From assembly GCA_020697375.1 (NCBI GenBank), contig JAJFBJ010000050.1:1-30350 (forward strand): a stretch of 30,350 nucleotides of DNA, in the 5' to 3' direction. This DNA comes from Nitrospira sp. (GTDB lineage Bacteria; Nitrospirota; Nitrospiria; Nitrospirales; Nitrospiraceae). Positions 1 through 8,633 of the stretch are shown piece after piece (the first letter of the stretch is position 1; every line of letters starts with the position of its first letter). Below the pieces are notes generated by a model, which had not been told where the DNA came from, did no database searches, and saw nothing but the letters and a program-made list of their open reading frames with translations. The translations under genes were made by a program, and so were the position numbers.

Positions 1-1320
1 GATGTAATAGAGGTCGTGCTCGATCCGTTTTTCGAGCGACGTATTGCCGCGCCAGCCGTTAATTTGCGCCCAGCCGGTGATGCCGGCTTTCATCTTGTGG
101 CGCAGCATGTACTGCGGCAGCGTTTCGCGGAAACGGGCGATGAACTCCGGCCGTTCCGGCCTCGGACCGACGATGCTCATTTCTCCACGCAACACGTTCC
201 AGAATTGCGGAAGTTCGTCCAAGCTCGTTCGGCGCAGAAATGCCCCGATCGGCGTCCGGCGGTCGTCGTTGGGCTGGGTCCAGACCGGACCGGTTTCAGA
301 CTCCGCGTCAGGTTTCATGGACCGAAACTTCAACATTTCAAACGCCTGCCCGTCGAGCCCCATACGGAGCTGGCGGAAGAAGATCGGGCCGGGAGATGTC
401 AATTTAACAAGCAGCGCCACCGTGACCAGAAGCGGAGCGAAGAGGACCAGAGCAGCCGATGCGCCGACCACATCCATGGAGCGCTTGATCACCAGGTTCC
501 ACCCGTGCAACGGCGACCCCTGAAGCGTGATCAGCGGAAGCCCCTCGAACATCTCGGCTTCCGCCCGCAAACTCGTGAACTCACACATGGCCGGCAAGGC
601 CTTGACCTCCACCATGGTGGTGGACAGGATGCCGAACATTTTCTCGACCCATCGCTCATCCTCGGGAGGGAGACAGATAAACACGATGTCGATTCCTGAT
701 TGCACCAGCTCTTGAAGGTCATCATACCGCCCCAGGACCGGGACGTTATGAATCCGTTCTCCCACGTTCCGAGGATCCGCGCTCAAGAATCCAAGCACGC
801 GGACGCCCAGTTCCGGATGATGTTCCAGCGCATCCACCACACGGCGTCCCAATCGACTGGCGCCGATCACCAGCGCATGCCGCTGGTTGTAGCCGTGCCG
901 ACGAAAGAATCGGAGCACCTCTCTGAAGAGAACCCGCGAGAAGCCCAATACGACGAGATTCAATAACCAGAAAAAGAGCAGCACCAGTCGAGAGTATTCG
1001 TACTGTCGCAAAAAAAACGTCAATGCGACGAGAATCAGCACCGAGAGAGTATTGGCCTTCGCCACATCCAGAAACTCAGCTAAACGAGTGCCCATGCGCC
1101 GGGGCCGGTACAGGTCGAACGCTTGGAACGACATGCCCCACACCGCGATGATCGGCACGAGCAGCACCAGATACATCCGTAGAGGAGGAATACCTTTCGT
1201 CGCGGGCTCGACGATTTCTGAGAACCGAAGGTAGTAGGCGCCGATCCAGCAGGCGCAAATCAGCCCGAGGTCCACACAGAACAGCAGGCTCTTGAGAAAT
1301 TGGGAGTGGCGTTTGAGCAT
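1..1320 (-). CDS. Undecaprenyl-phosphate sugar phosphotransferase (WcaJ/EpsE-type polyprenyl glycosylphosphotransferase), C-terminus cut by window edge
   Basis: Transfers a hexose-1-phosphate from a nucleotide sugar to undecaprenyl phosphate at the inner membrane, the first committed step of the glycan. The reading frame runs from an ATG at 1320 to the left edge without a stop (440 codons seen; the family is usually about 460-470, so roughly 25 residues are missing). N-terminal hydrophobic helices lie near residues 10-30, 48-65, 92-105 and 112-130. They are followed by a Rossmann-like CoA-binding_3 region starting at ALVIGASRLGRR. A further membrane segment precedes the catalytic bac_transf domain, which carries SPGPIFFRQ, MLKFRSM, RRTSLDELPQFWNVL, MSIVGPRPE and AGITGWAQINGWRG. 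These are the diagnostic motifs of the family. The next gene upstream ends only 7 bases away, which suggests co-transcription. Sugar specificity (Glc, Gal or other) cannot be read from the sequence. Confidence 0.93.
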   Translation of the reverse strand, partial: MLKRHSQFLKSLLFCVDLGLICACWIGAYYLRFSEIVEPATKGIPPLRMYLVLLVPIIAVWGMSFQAFDLYRPRRMGTRLAEFLDVAKANTLSVLILVALTFFLRQYEYSRLVLLFFWLLNLVVLGFSRVLFREVLRFFRRHGYNQRHALVIGASRLGRRVVDALEHHPELGVRVLGFLSADPRNVGERIHNVPVLGRYDDLQELVQSGIDIVFICLPPEDERWVEKMFGILSTTMVEVKALPAMCEFTSLRAEAEMFEGLPLITLQGSPLHGWNLVIKRSMDVVGASAALVLFAPLLVTVALLVKLTSPGPIFFRQLRMGLDGQAFEMLKFRSMKPDAESETGPVWTQPNDDRRTPIGAFLRRTSLDELPQFWNVLRGEMSIVGPRPERPEFIARFRETLPQYMLRHKMKAGITGWAQINGWRGNTSLEKRIEHDLYYI

Positions 1321-1327
1321 GACCCCC

Positions 1328-2512
1328 TTACGAAGCGGAGCTCGTCAAAGCCGCGAGAGCGAGGGCCTTCACCCGTTCCTTGAACAGTGCTCGATCAAAC
1401 CCGGCGACATGGCTCCGAATGGCACCGGGATCGAACGACGCTCGGCTGTGCTCGAACCGGTCCATGGCCTGAACCAGGGAGTCGGCGGATTGTTCGCCAA
1501 AAAATACACCGGTGACGACCCTGTCCGCGATTCTCGTGGAGTCGGATCGGTGTCCTGCCCCCGTGATGTCGTCGGATATCGACAACGGCAACACGGTTTC
1601 TAATACCCCGCCTCGGCCGAAGGCAATCACGGGTTTGCCGCAAGCCATGGCTTCAAGCGGGACGATACCAAAATCTTCCTCGCCGGGAAAGAGCAACGCC
1701 CGGCAGCGCGCGTAATGGTCGCGCACCACGTCGTCCGGCTGCCAGCCGAGAAATTCCACCGTCGGGCCGGCAAGTGTTCGCAATCTCGGTTCCTCCTGTC
1801 CCTTGCCGATGATCTTCAGGCGTCGTTTCATAACATTGCATGCCTGAATGGCCAGATCAACCCGTTTATAGGGCGCAAAGGCGGTGACCATGAGATAGAA
1901 ATCTTCGGACTTCTCCGATACGTGAAACGTCTGCCAGTCCACCGGAGGATGCAGAACGGAGGCCGGCCGATTGTAATACCGCCGCACCTTGGCGGCGATG
2001 TTATGAGAATTGGCCACAAACTGATCCACACGAGCGGCGGACGCCACATCCCAGGCCTGCAGTCGAGTCCGGAACAGCTCCATGCCCAACCGCGCCACAG
2101 TTCCGGATCGTCCGCCACGAGCATAGTTGTCGAATTGGTCCCACACATACCGCATGGGCGTGTGGATGTAGCACAGATGCTTGGCTCCTGCAGGTGAGCG
2201 GATGCCTTTCGCCACACAATGGCTCGAACTCAGGACCAGGTCGTAGGGATCCAATTGGAACCGCTCGATGGCATGGGGAAATAACGGCAAATAATACCGA
2301 TACCACTGCTTGGCCCATGGCATGGATTGAATATAACTGGTCCTGATCCGGTGACGCGCGATCGTCGGCGACACCGTCCCTCTGATGTGCAACAGGGTGT
2401 AGATGTCCGCATCCGGAAACAATTCACAAAACGCTTCCAGACAGCGCTCGCCACCCCGCATTCCAGTCAGCCAGTCGTGAATGATGGCAACTCGCGTACG
2501 ACCTGATCGCAT
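1328..2512 (-). CDS. Glycosyltransferase family 4
   Basis: GT-B-fold retaining glycosyltransferase, probably cytoplasmic and acting on the lipid-linked glycan. The 394-residue length is normal for GT4. The N-terminal domain begins VAIIHDWLTGMRGGE (residues 8-22), the usual acceptor-side glycine loop. The middle has CYIHTPMRYVWDQ, typical of WbaZ/mannosyltransferase-like members. The C-terminal domain has AFAPYKRVDLAI (211-222) and the donor-binding E-x7-E motif E279...E287 in GEEDFGIVPLEAM. It lies between the priming transferase (7 bases downstream) and another GT4 (11 bases upstream), so these three look like one transcription unit. No clear Shine-Dalgarno precedes the ATG at 2512, so coupling to the upstream gene is likely. 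Donor and linkage are unknown; the WbaZ-like look suggests mannose or rhamnose only weakly. Confidence 0.92.
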   Translation of the reverse strand: MRSGRTRVAIIHDWLTGMRGGERCLEAFCELFPDADIYTLLHIRGTVSPTIARHRIRTSYIQSMPWAKQWYRYYLPLFPHAIERFQLDPYDLVLSSSHCVAKGIRSPAGAKHLCYIHTPMRYVWDQFDNYARGGRSGTVARLGMELFRTRLQAWDVASAARVDQFVANSHNIAAKVRRYYNRPASVLHPPVDWQTFHVSEKSEDFYLMVTAFAPYKRVDLAIQACNVMKRRLKIIGKGQEEPRLRTLAGPTVEFLGWQPDDVVRDHYARCRALLFPGEEDFGIVPLEAMACGKPVIAFGRGGVLETVLPLSISDDITGAGHRSDSTRIADRVVTGVFFGEQSADSLVQAMDRFEHSRASFDPGAIRSHVAGFDRALFKERVKALALAALTSSAS

Positions 2513-2523
2513 TTAATTCGTAG

Positions 2524-3816
2524 CTACCCAGAGCCCCCGTGGCTATCCAGTTGAATTCCTTCTCCACCTCGCTGGAGACCATGTTTCGATCTGTCCCTCG
2601 TCATTTCGTAAATCTCTTCAAGCCTGTCTACGTGGGACTCAAGATGCTCTGGCGAAGACCAATATCGATCATATGCTGCACGTCCCATGCGTCGAGCAGT
2701 ATCATCGTCACGCATAAGCCGCATCTTCGCCGCAAGATCCTCCAGATCGCCTCCTTTGAAGCATAGTCCTGTCACGCCATCCACGACGCTCTCGCTGGCC
2801 GCGGATGTATCAGCAACAATCGCAGGAATTCCCAATGCGGCAGCCTCTACAACGGCCAGGCCTTGCGTCTCATAACAGAGCGAAGGCGCCACTAACACAC
2901 GCCCATTCGACAAGGCATGGATCAATTCCAGCCGGTCACACCATCCGGTGATCACCGCGGACGGAGATTCTTTCTCAATAGATTCTCGGCACTCACCATC
3001 CCCCACAAATGTCACCGGACAACCAACCTGATGTCCCGCACGTGCCAGCAAGAGACACCCCTTCTCGATTGCCAATCTGCCCAGAAAAATATAGGCCGGA
3101 TTGGCCTCGACGGTGACCGGCTCACGTTTTGGCATATCGATTGGATTTCGCACCAAATAAGTAGTCGAACTGGGAGGCAGGGTCTTCTGCAGCAAGCCTC
3201 GGCACAACTCTGAAGGAACAATAAACTGGTGGATACCGCCTGGCAAACGCCCCATTCGCTGCTGCACGATCTGACGGGCCACTCGCCAGAGTTTATGCGC
3301 GAAATTTCGCTTATCACAGGCGCTCGCAATACAGGCGAAAGAGAGGGGGCGGAGATGACAGGCTTCCGCTTTGGGGTAGTGGAAGAACGCCCCGTTCGGG
3401 CAAGCTGAAAAGTAATCATGTAGCGTGCACACGACGCTGAAGCCACGAACCACAGCCTGACGCACAACGCTCGCAGACAAAGCCTTTGTCCATCCATGAA
3501 TATGGATGATGGTCGCAGCCGGGTCGAGCTGACGCAGGAGACGAGCCATTTCTCGTGAGGCACGGAGATTCCATATTCCCTGAACAAATGCACGAAGGCG
3601 ATTGGGATCTTCCACGATTTCATGCTGTCCCAGACAGATGGTAGAAAGATTAGGTTGATGCAGGTCGGTTGATGCCGGACCGACCGCAGCAAATAAGATG
3701 ACGTTGTATTCTCTTGCAGCAAGTGCCTTCGCACTCACTAAGGCCACTTGTGCCGACCCGCCGTTCACATAGGCAAAGTCGTTGACGACGACGATAGTTA
3801 CATCACGCGGGTGCAT
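2524..3816 (-). CDS. Glycosyltransferase family 4 with Cys-rich insert
   Basis: GT-B glycosyltransferase, 430 residues. The N-terminus VVVNDFAYVNGGSAQVAL (9-26) is the GT4 acceptor-domain start. FLGRLAIEKG (244-253) opens the donor domain, and E316...E324 in YETQGLAVVEAAALG forms the E-x7-E motif. Between about residues 130 and 170 there is a cysteine-bearing stretch starting HDYFSACPNG with four more Cys over the next 30 residues. This is a known feature of a GT4 subset and may bind metal or stabilise the fold. The start at 3816 is an ATG with no obvious ribosome-binding site; it is kept because the conserved N-terminal strand begins within ten residues. About 75 bases separate it from the upstream GT2. 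Donor sugar is not predictable. Confidence 0.91.
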   Translation of the reverse strand: MHPRDVTIVVVNDFAYVNGGSAQVALVSAKALAAREYNVILFAAVGPASTDLHQPNLSTICLGQHEIVEDPNRLRAFVQGIWNLRASREMARLLRQLDPAATIIHIHGWTKALSASVVRQAVVRGFSVVCTLHDYFSACPNGAFFHYPKAEACHLRPLSFACIASACDKRNFAHKLWRVARQIVQQRMGRLPGGIHQFIVPSELCRGLLQKTLPPSSTTYLVRNPIDMPKREPVTVEANPAYIFLGRLAIEKGCLLLARAGHQVGCPVTFVGDGECRESIEKESPSAVITGWCDRLELIHALSNGRVLVAPSLCYETQGLAVVEAAALGIPAIVADTSAASESVVDGVTGLCFKGGDLEDLAAKMRLMRDDDTARRMGRAAYDRYWSSPEHLESHVDRLEEIYEMTRDRSKHGLQRGGEGIQLDSHGGSG

Positions 3817-3890
3817 AAAAGCCGACCAATAGCATTACCGCCACTCCACCCAAAGCCCTAGCTCCCCTCGACCTCGTTCAGAAATTGTTC

Positions 3891-4772
3891 CTAACGTCCC
3901 CTCAACCCGAGTGCCCATCGCCTGAATTCTCCGATCGGCGCCGCCCTACTAAACCGCACCAAGTTCCAGGCACAGAGTCCGACCAGACATGCCGTGAACA
4001 CTGCTTTACTCCAAACATGTGACCGATCCATTCGTGCATCAAGCAGACGATAGGCATAGCCGCACGACCACCTCGGCACAGCATATCCATAATTGGACTT
4101 CAACATCCTGACAGTTTCTGCGTAAGTTGCAGCACGGTCTTTCACAGTTTTGCAGTCTTTGTGCAGTCGAACACTAGCCATCGGGATTGGCACATACTGG
4201 AGCCGATACCGCTTCGAGATCCTAATCCATAGATCATAGTCCATACAGTATCGGAGTGATTCCCGGATAAATCCAATCTGCTCGATGACTGATCGTCGCA
4301 CAAAAGTCGCTGGTTGAGGGATAAAACAGGTCTCCTTGAGGCGATCCTTCGAGAAGGGTTCGGAGGGAAACCGCCCCATCGCTCTCCCCTCTTCTGATAT
4401 GTGAAGACCATCGCCATAGACGAGGCCGACGTCTGGGTGACTCTGTAAATAAGCAACTGCCTTCGAGATCGCACCTGGCATGTAGAAATCATCTGAGTTC
4501 AGCCAGGCCAGGATTTCTCCCCTTGCTCTTTTCCACCCTTTATTGATCGCCTCCGATTGGCCCCTATCTGGTTCAGAGATCCAGGAGACTCTGCTCCCGT
4601 AACTTTTCAATATCGACACCGTATCGTCCGTGGATCCGCCATCGATGACGATGTATTCGATCGCCGGATAGTCTTGCGACAGCACACTATCTATGGTCTC
4701 CCGTATGAAGCGGCCCTGATTGTATGATGGGGTGACGACGGTGACCGTTGGGAAAGGCTCTTGACTGGACAT
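3891..4772 (-). CDS. Glycosyltransferase family 2
   Basis: GT-A-fold inverting glycosyltransferase of about 293 residues. The core begins VTVVTPSYNQGRFIRETIDSV close to the start. It has the nucleotide-binding VIDGGSTDDTV, the SEAINKGWKRARGE stretch and the metal-binding WLNSDDFY, all classic GT2 signatures. Later come PATFVRRSVIEQIG and YCMDYDLWIRI, where the ED/xDY-type catalytic region lies. The open frame extends up to 4913, but the extra 47 residues are Ser/Cys-rich and unlike the family. The ATG at 4772, eight residues before the conserved VTVVTPSYNQ strand, is therefore preferred. A GTG near 4810 is a weaker alternative. The gene is followed closely by GT4 genes and preceded by a roughly 425-base gap, so it may be the first gene of a sub-operon. 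Confidence 0.88.
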   Translation of the reverse strand: MSSQEPFPTVTVVTPSYNQGRFIRETIDSVLSQDYPAIEYIVIDGGSTDDTVSILKSYGSRVSWISEPDRGQSEAINKGWKRARGEILAWLNSDDFYMPGAISKAVAYLQSHPDVGLVYGDGLHISEEGRAMGRFPSEPFSKDRLKETCFIPQPATFVRRSVIEQIGFIRESLRYCMDYDLWIRISKRYRLQYVPIPMASVRLHKDCKTVKDRAATYAETVRMLKSNYGYAVPRWSCGYAYRLLDARMDRSHVWSKAVFTACLVGLCAWNLVRFSRAAPIGEFRRWALGLRGR

Positions 4773-5197
4773 TCTCGCGGAACGGGAATCTTCTTGGCCG
4801 GACGTCGTCACGCTAAATCCAATCTCAAACTTGCTTGAGCAACATGATAATCGAGGCGAGCTACACAACACCCGGCAAATTGACCACGTATCCTCCAGTC
4901 GATCAGCAAGCACCGAAGCGATTGCGGCCCAGGAAAAACCGCTTAATGTGCCAACGACGTCAGCACCGCTGCAGCCGACGACTGTCTTGAGCCTTCAGCT
5001 TCTGAATGGAGCCGTGCGGTGCGATCGTAGTTATGCCTCCTGCTTGAAGTCTTCATCAAGCTATTCACTGTCTGATGTGCGATCGCAAATGGACTGACGT
5101 TGCCTAGCCTCCAACAAGTAGAAACCACTTCATGATGACTGGCGACACGCGTGTTCACCTGGAACGGCAACCCATGGCGACCCACAATCAGGAGAAT
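4773..5197. other. 425-bp stretch without a recognisable gene
   Basis: Only short open frames are present on either strand here (up to about 88 codons). None has a recognisable domain, a good ribosome-binding site or GT-like motifs. The stretch lies between the GT9 gene, which ends at 5198, and the GT2 start at 4772. It is the longest gap inside the glycosyltransferase block. It could hold a promoter for the downstream GT2-GT4-GT4-PHPT group or be the remains of a decayed gene. I found no convincing terminator hairpin or repeat in it. Confidence 0.5.
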
Positions 5198-6427
5198 TTA
5201 GCATGGTGGCACATTGTGGGGCTCCGTGGTACGCGTTACGGTATGCAGCTGCAGCTCCACGGCATACCACACGTCATCGACCGAGACATTCGCAATACAT
5301 GGGACAGCTTCATTAGCTCTGACATCATAGATACATTGCCAATTGCAATGAAAACAGTCCATTTTGTGAGTCACTGGGATCGGCATCGCTCGCAAGGAGA
5401 CACCCTCAGTTTCGTAGGGCACGAATCGACCATAATGCCCGCCGCCAACAACACAGACGACCGGACAATTTGTGGCCGCAGCCAAATGAACGGCGCCGGT
5501 ATCATTGGACACAACTAGTCTCGCATGCGCAAGGGTGGCTGCAAGCTCTTCCAACGATGTGCGGCCGGTCCAGTCCTCTGTTGGAATGTTCAAGCGAGAG
5601 ACGATTTCACCGTTGCGCTCTCGATCTTCATTTCCGCCACACACAACCACCAACCAACCCGTCGCCCGATGGATACGCTGAGACAATTCGACAAAGCATT
5701 CCTTTGGCCACCGCTTGCCATACCAACTGGCTCCCGGAAATATAACGAAGTAGTCCTTTCCTGAATCAGCGCCATGACCACGTGGAGGCTCTTGCGTCAC
5801 CGACAACTGAGGAACGTTTGCTTTGAAATCAACACAACCCAGCCTTCTCACAAAGTAGGCATTCCGCGTCAACTCCATGCACTGCTGTGCCGATGCCGGA
5901 ATCAATCGCGTGTACCACCGATCACTGAGTTGCTGCTGCCAGCGTCGCATGTTCGACAAATCGCCCGAATAACCGATCCGTTCCAATGCACCGGAAACAT
6001 GCACAATTGCATCGCTGTAGAGGAAATCTCTGGAATAGGTAGGATGGATCACACTTTCAAATCCACGCTTTCGAATGCTACTGAGTATCTTCCATCGATA
6101 AAGCAAGCTTCCTGTGAGCTTATCTCTGCTCAACCTGATTACCTCGTCGAAGAGCCCACTGCTTTCCGCAAGATCCGCCCAAACGGTATTGGCTATCAGC
6201 GTAACTCGATAGGCAGGTCGTGGATACTTGGCGCACAGCGCCGAGGCCGCGTCTAACCACAAGACAAAGTCTCCGATGGCATCCATACGGATAATAGCAA
6301 GGGTTCGGGGGGTGATCGTGCGCCGCCGCATCCGCACAACGTAATCCTCGACTAACAACAACCATCGAAATATGACACCTGAAATTCGCCCAGCCTTGAG
6401 AGTCATCATACGTATTGTGACAGCCAC
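5198..6427 (-). CDS. Glycosyltransferase family 9 (heptosyltransferase-like)
   Basis: GT-B protein of the ADP-heptose:LPS heptosyltransferase family (GT9), 409 residues. The N-terminal motif AIIRMDAIGDFVLWLDA (about 44-60) is the typical IRxDxIGD start. The C-terminal half holds FVIFPGASWYGKRWPKE, VVVCGGNEDRE and VVSNDTGAVHLAAA followed by CPVVCVVGGGHYGRF, the donor-site loop of the family. A Cys cluster, MDCFHCNWQC, follows; it is common in GT9 proteins from O-antigen loci. The start is a GTG at 6427 with an AGGAAG box about 10 bases upstream; ATG codons six and seven residues later are alternatives. A possible promoter lies about 120-150 bases upstream. It may transfer heptose or another sugar; the family assignment is firm, the substrate is not. 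Confidence 0.9.
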   Translation of the reverse strand: MAVTIRMMTLKAGRISGVIFRWLLLVEDYVVRMRRRTITPRTLAIIRMDAIGDFVLWLDAASALCAKYPRPAYRVTLIANTVWADLAESSGLFDEVIRLSRDKLTGSLLYRWKILSSIRKRGFESVIHPTYSRDFLYSDAIVHVSGALERIGYSGDLSNMRRWQQQLSDRWYTRLIPASAQQCMELTRNAYFVRRLGCVDFKANVPQLSVTQEPPRGHGADSGKDYFVIFPGASWYGKRWPKECFVELSQRIHRATGWLVVVCGGNEDRERNGEIVSRLNIPTEDWTGRTSLEELAATLAHARLVVSNDTGAVHLAAATNCPVVCVVGGGHYGRFVPYETEGVSLRAMPIPVTHKMDCFHCNWQCIYDVRANEAVPCIANVSVDDVWYAVELQLHTVTRTTEPHNVPPC

Positions 6428-6545
6428 GTCTGCACGTCTTCCTTTGGGTCACTCGTCCGTTCCGCAATTGAACAACAACACCATCAATACCTCATCATAA
6501 CGCAGTGGCCGCCCAGCAGTTAAAATGGGTTGTACTTCACCTGCA

Positions 6546-6573
6546 CATATAGCCTCGACTGAGCAACCTTCAA
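6546..6573 (-). promoter_or_regulatory. Candidate sigma-70-type promoter upstream of the GT9 gene
   Basis: On the minus strand TTGAAG (6568-6573) and TATATG (6546-6551) are separated by 16 bases. Each matches four of six consensus positions. The site lies in the 185-bp gap between the zinc-ribbon methyltransferase and the GT9 gene and points towards the latter. It was found by eye; such matches occur by chance. Confidence 0.22.
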
Positions 6574-6612
6574 CATCGATTTATCACCTGAAACAGATCC
6601 ACTGGCTCATGC

Positions 6613-7437
6613 TTAGGGGTTGCCTTCATTCGCCGATTGTTCTGAGCGATTTAACGGAACCTGACACCCTTTGCCCATGATTTGGCAATAGTCATCTTCA
6701 AGAAGCGATCTTCTTTTCAGTAGCATCGATACAATCGAAGCGACTCGCGAATTCGCGAGAAAGCGAAACACTTTCGGCGAGAGCTGCTTAGCAGTTAGCA
6801 GGTGGATAAAAGATCCATTGGTGTAGAGATTCAGACCGGTTCGTTTAGAAATGGCGCGCAACGAATCGACCGTATAAAATGATACGTGCTGACCGTGGTC
6901 CAGACCATAGTACCACCACTCAATTGGCGCCGGGTTGCCCAACGGAACGATCTCGGTTGTGAATAGGATGCTGGAAGATAGCGCAAGCATTTCTTCAATG
7001 CCTTCAAGCGGTCGATGCAAGTGCTCGAAGACCTCAAATGCCGTCAGAACCTCGTATCGATTACCGCGCAAGGGGACATCAAAGTGTGTCGCAAAAAGGT
7101 TCTCACAAAACTTGTCGTATCGATAGAAATCCAATCCGCGATCGCGCATCAACCGCACGAAGAGTCCATATCCTCCGCCATAATCTACAAAATTTCCGTT
7201 CCGGTTAAACAGGCTGGAGATAATGCTACTTGCTATGCGTGATAGGGCAAGATTCCTCGCCACCAAGCCTATGTCTGACTTCGCAATAGGTGATGAGTAG
7301 GCCTCTTCCAACCAATACGGCTCTTCTGTCTCAATAAACCCGCAGGCAGTGCATCGAAAATACCTGATGTCATATTTCTCAAGCATGCGACCGTAGCCGA
7401 AAGGTACATTGGGCATTCCACACACATTACAAACCAT
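6613..7437 (-). CDS. Class I SAM-dependent methyltransferase with N-terminal zinc ribbon
   Basis: Likely sugar C- or O-methyltransferase. From the ATG at 7437 the protein is 274 residues. It opens with a CNVCG pair (residues 3-7) and a second pair FRCTACGF about 25 residues later, together a zinc-ribbon as seen in sugar-modifying methyltransferases. The SAM-binding glycine loop is FVDYGGGYGLF, and AFEVFEHLHRP is the usual post-motif strand. The frame is open to 7536. Those 33 extra residues overlap the end of the upstream gene and precede the Cys motif without any conserved feature. The 7437 start overlaps the upstream stop by 11 bases, which suggests coupled translation. It probably methylates a sugar nucleotide or glycan residue made by this cluster. 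Substrate unknown. Confidence 0.82.
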   Translation of the reverse strand: MVCNVCGMPNVPFGYGRMLEKYDIRYFRCTACGFIETEEPYWLEEAYSSPIAKSDIGLVARNLALSRIASSIISSLFNRNGNFVDYGGGYGLFVRLMRDRGLDFYRYDKFCENLFATHFDVPLRGNRYEVLTAFEVFEHLHRPLEGIEEMLALSSSILFTTEIVPLGNPAPIEWWYYGLDHGQHVSFYTVDSLRAISKRTGLNLYTNGSFIHLLTAKQLSPKVFRFLANSRVASIVSMLLKRRSLLEDDYCQIMGKGCQVPLNRSEQSANEGNP

Positions 7438-8350
7438 GTGCGACACGCCATAATTTGGCCAAAGCCCTATACGCGAGTGGCCGGATGCCATAATGCCTTC
7501 GGTCCGTATATGCATCCGCACCGCTGTTCCGCTCAATGCATGGCGGGTGCCTCAAAGGAAACTGGAGGGCCCCGAGATCCATACCTGCGAATTCATTGAC
7601 GCTGCTCAAATGAGTTGCATCGCTTCCGAAACCAATATTCGAAATAAGATTTGCTTCGGGTAAAATCGTCAATGCCCCTCGTCTCCAGCACGCAAACGTC
7701 CATTGATAGTCCCAGGTATTAATTTCACCTGAATGAACCCGATCAAATATGCCTCGCCAATATTCTCCAACCCTCCTATCTCCTATCCAGGTTTCCAGCC
7801 ATTCCCCGCGCCGCAACTCGGGCCATGAGCTGATCCCTACATCATAACGTCTCCACGCTCGACGCCATGATGCCCAACCCCATATATGGTTATACCGAGA
7901 AAAATAATAGCTATATTCTGATCGCCTCCGACCAAACTGGAAGTTCACACCGCTGATTTGCGCAATACGCTCTTCATTTTTGTACTTCTTCAGTAGCTCT
8001 TCACAGTAACGGAAGAAACTCGGATGCGGCAAACAGTCATCCTCCAGAACAATCGCTTCCTCAACGGTATTAAATACCCAGTCAAGCCCGCTCGACACAC
8101 GACGCTTGCATCCAAGGTTGACCTCGGAATAGTTCGTCAGCACCTCGCAATCCCAATCTACTCGCTCAATGACAGCGCGTGCCGCCGCGCACCGCGTTGC
8201 CTCACCGGACCGATTAGGCCGGGGACCGTCGCCCACCACGAGAAGTTTCGATGGCCGAACCTTGGCAATTTCCTCAAAAACCTGCCTCGTGGTATCCGGT
8301 CGATTAAATATCACGAACGCAACGGGTGTATCGAGCTTCCATTCCGTCAT
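7427..8350 (-). CDS. GT-A-type glycosyltransferase (HlpA-like family)
   Basis: 307-residue protein with a nucleotide-diphospho-sugar transferase fold. The start TPVAFVIFNRPDTTRQVFE (residues 8-26) and the sequence KLLVVGDGPRP are typical. VLEDDCLPHPSFF carries the metal-binding acidic triplet. HIWGWASWRRAW and NTWDYQWTFACW are conserved in the family that databases often label hemolytic protein HlpA-like; that name is historical and says little about function. It is most likely a glycosyltransferase for this glycan. The ATG at 8350 sits in an ATGA overlap with the end of a doubtful 78-codon frame upstream. It overlaps the downstream methyltransferase by 11 bases. Base composition looks more AT-rich than the rfb genes. 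Confidence 0.82.
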   Translation of the reverse strand: MTEWKLDTPVAFVIFNRPDTTRQVFEEIAKVRPSKLLVVGDGPRPNRSGEATRCAAARAVIERVDWDCEVLTNYSEVNLGCKRRVSSGLDWVFNTVEEAIVLEDDCLPHPSFFRYCEELLKKYKNEERIAQISGVNFQFGRRRSEYSYYFSRYNHIWGWASWRRAWRRYDVGISSWPELRRGEWLETWIGDRRVGEYWRGIFDRVHSGEINTWDYQWTFACWRRGALTILPEANLISNIGFGSDATHLSSVNEFAGMDLGALQFPLRHPPCIERNSGADAYTDRRHYGIRPLAYRALAKLWRVAHGL

Positions 8351-8633
8351 ATCGTCAACTTCACACGTACTGTCTGACTACAAGGGCACTCGCAGCCCAT
8401 CGTACCATGCTGAAACGCTCCATACCCTCTGAACCTCTCGATAATCCCGCACAAGACTGACATGATGTTCCCTGTTCTCAAAGCATGCGGTAACTCTGGA
8501 AGCTGAAGCCGTGATCGCTCCGTAAGACCGAACTCCGATGGGCTGTAGCATGCCAAACCAATGCAGGCGGCCGCTTCGAGCATCCGTTCAGCCTTCAGCG
8601 CCTAACCTGCCCAAGCGAATTCGACCAAGCAGG

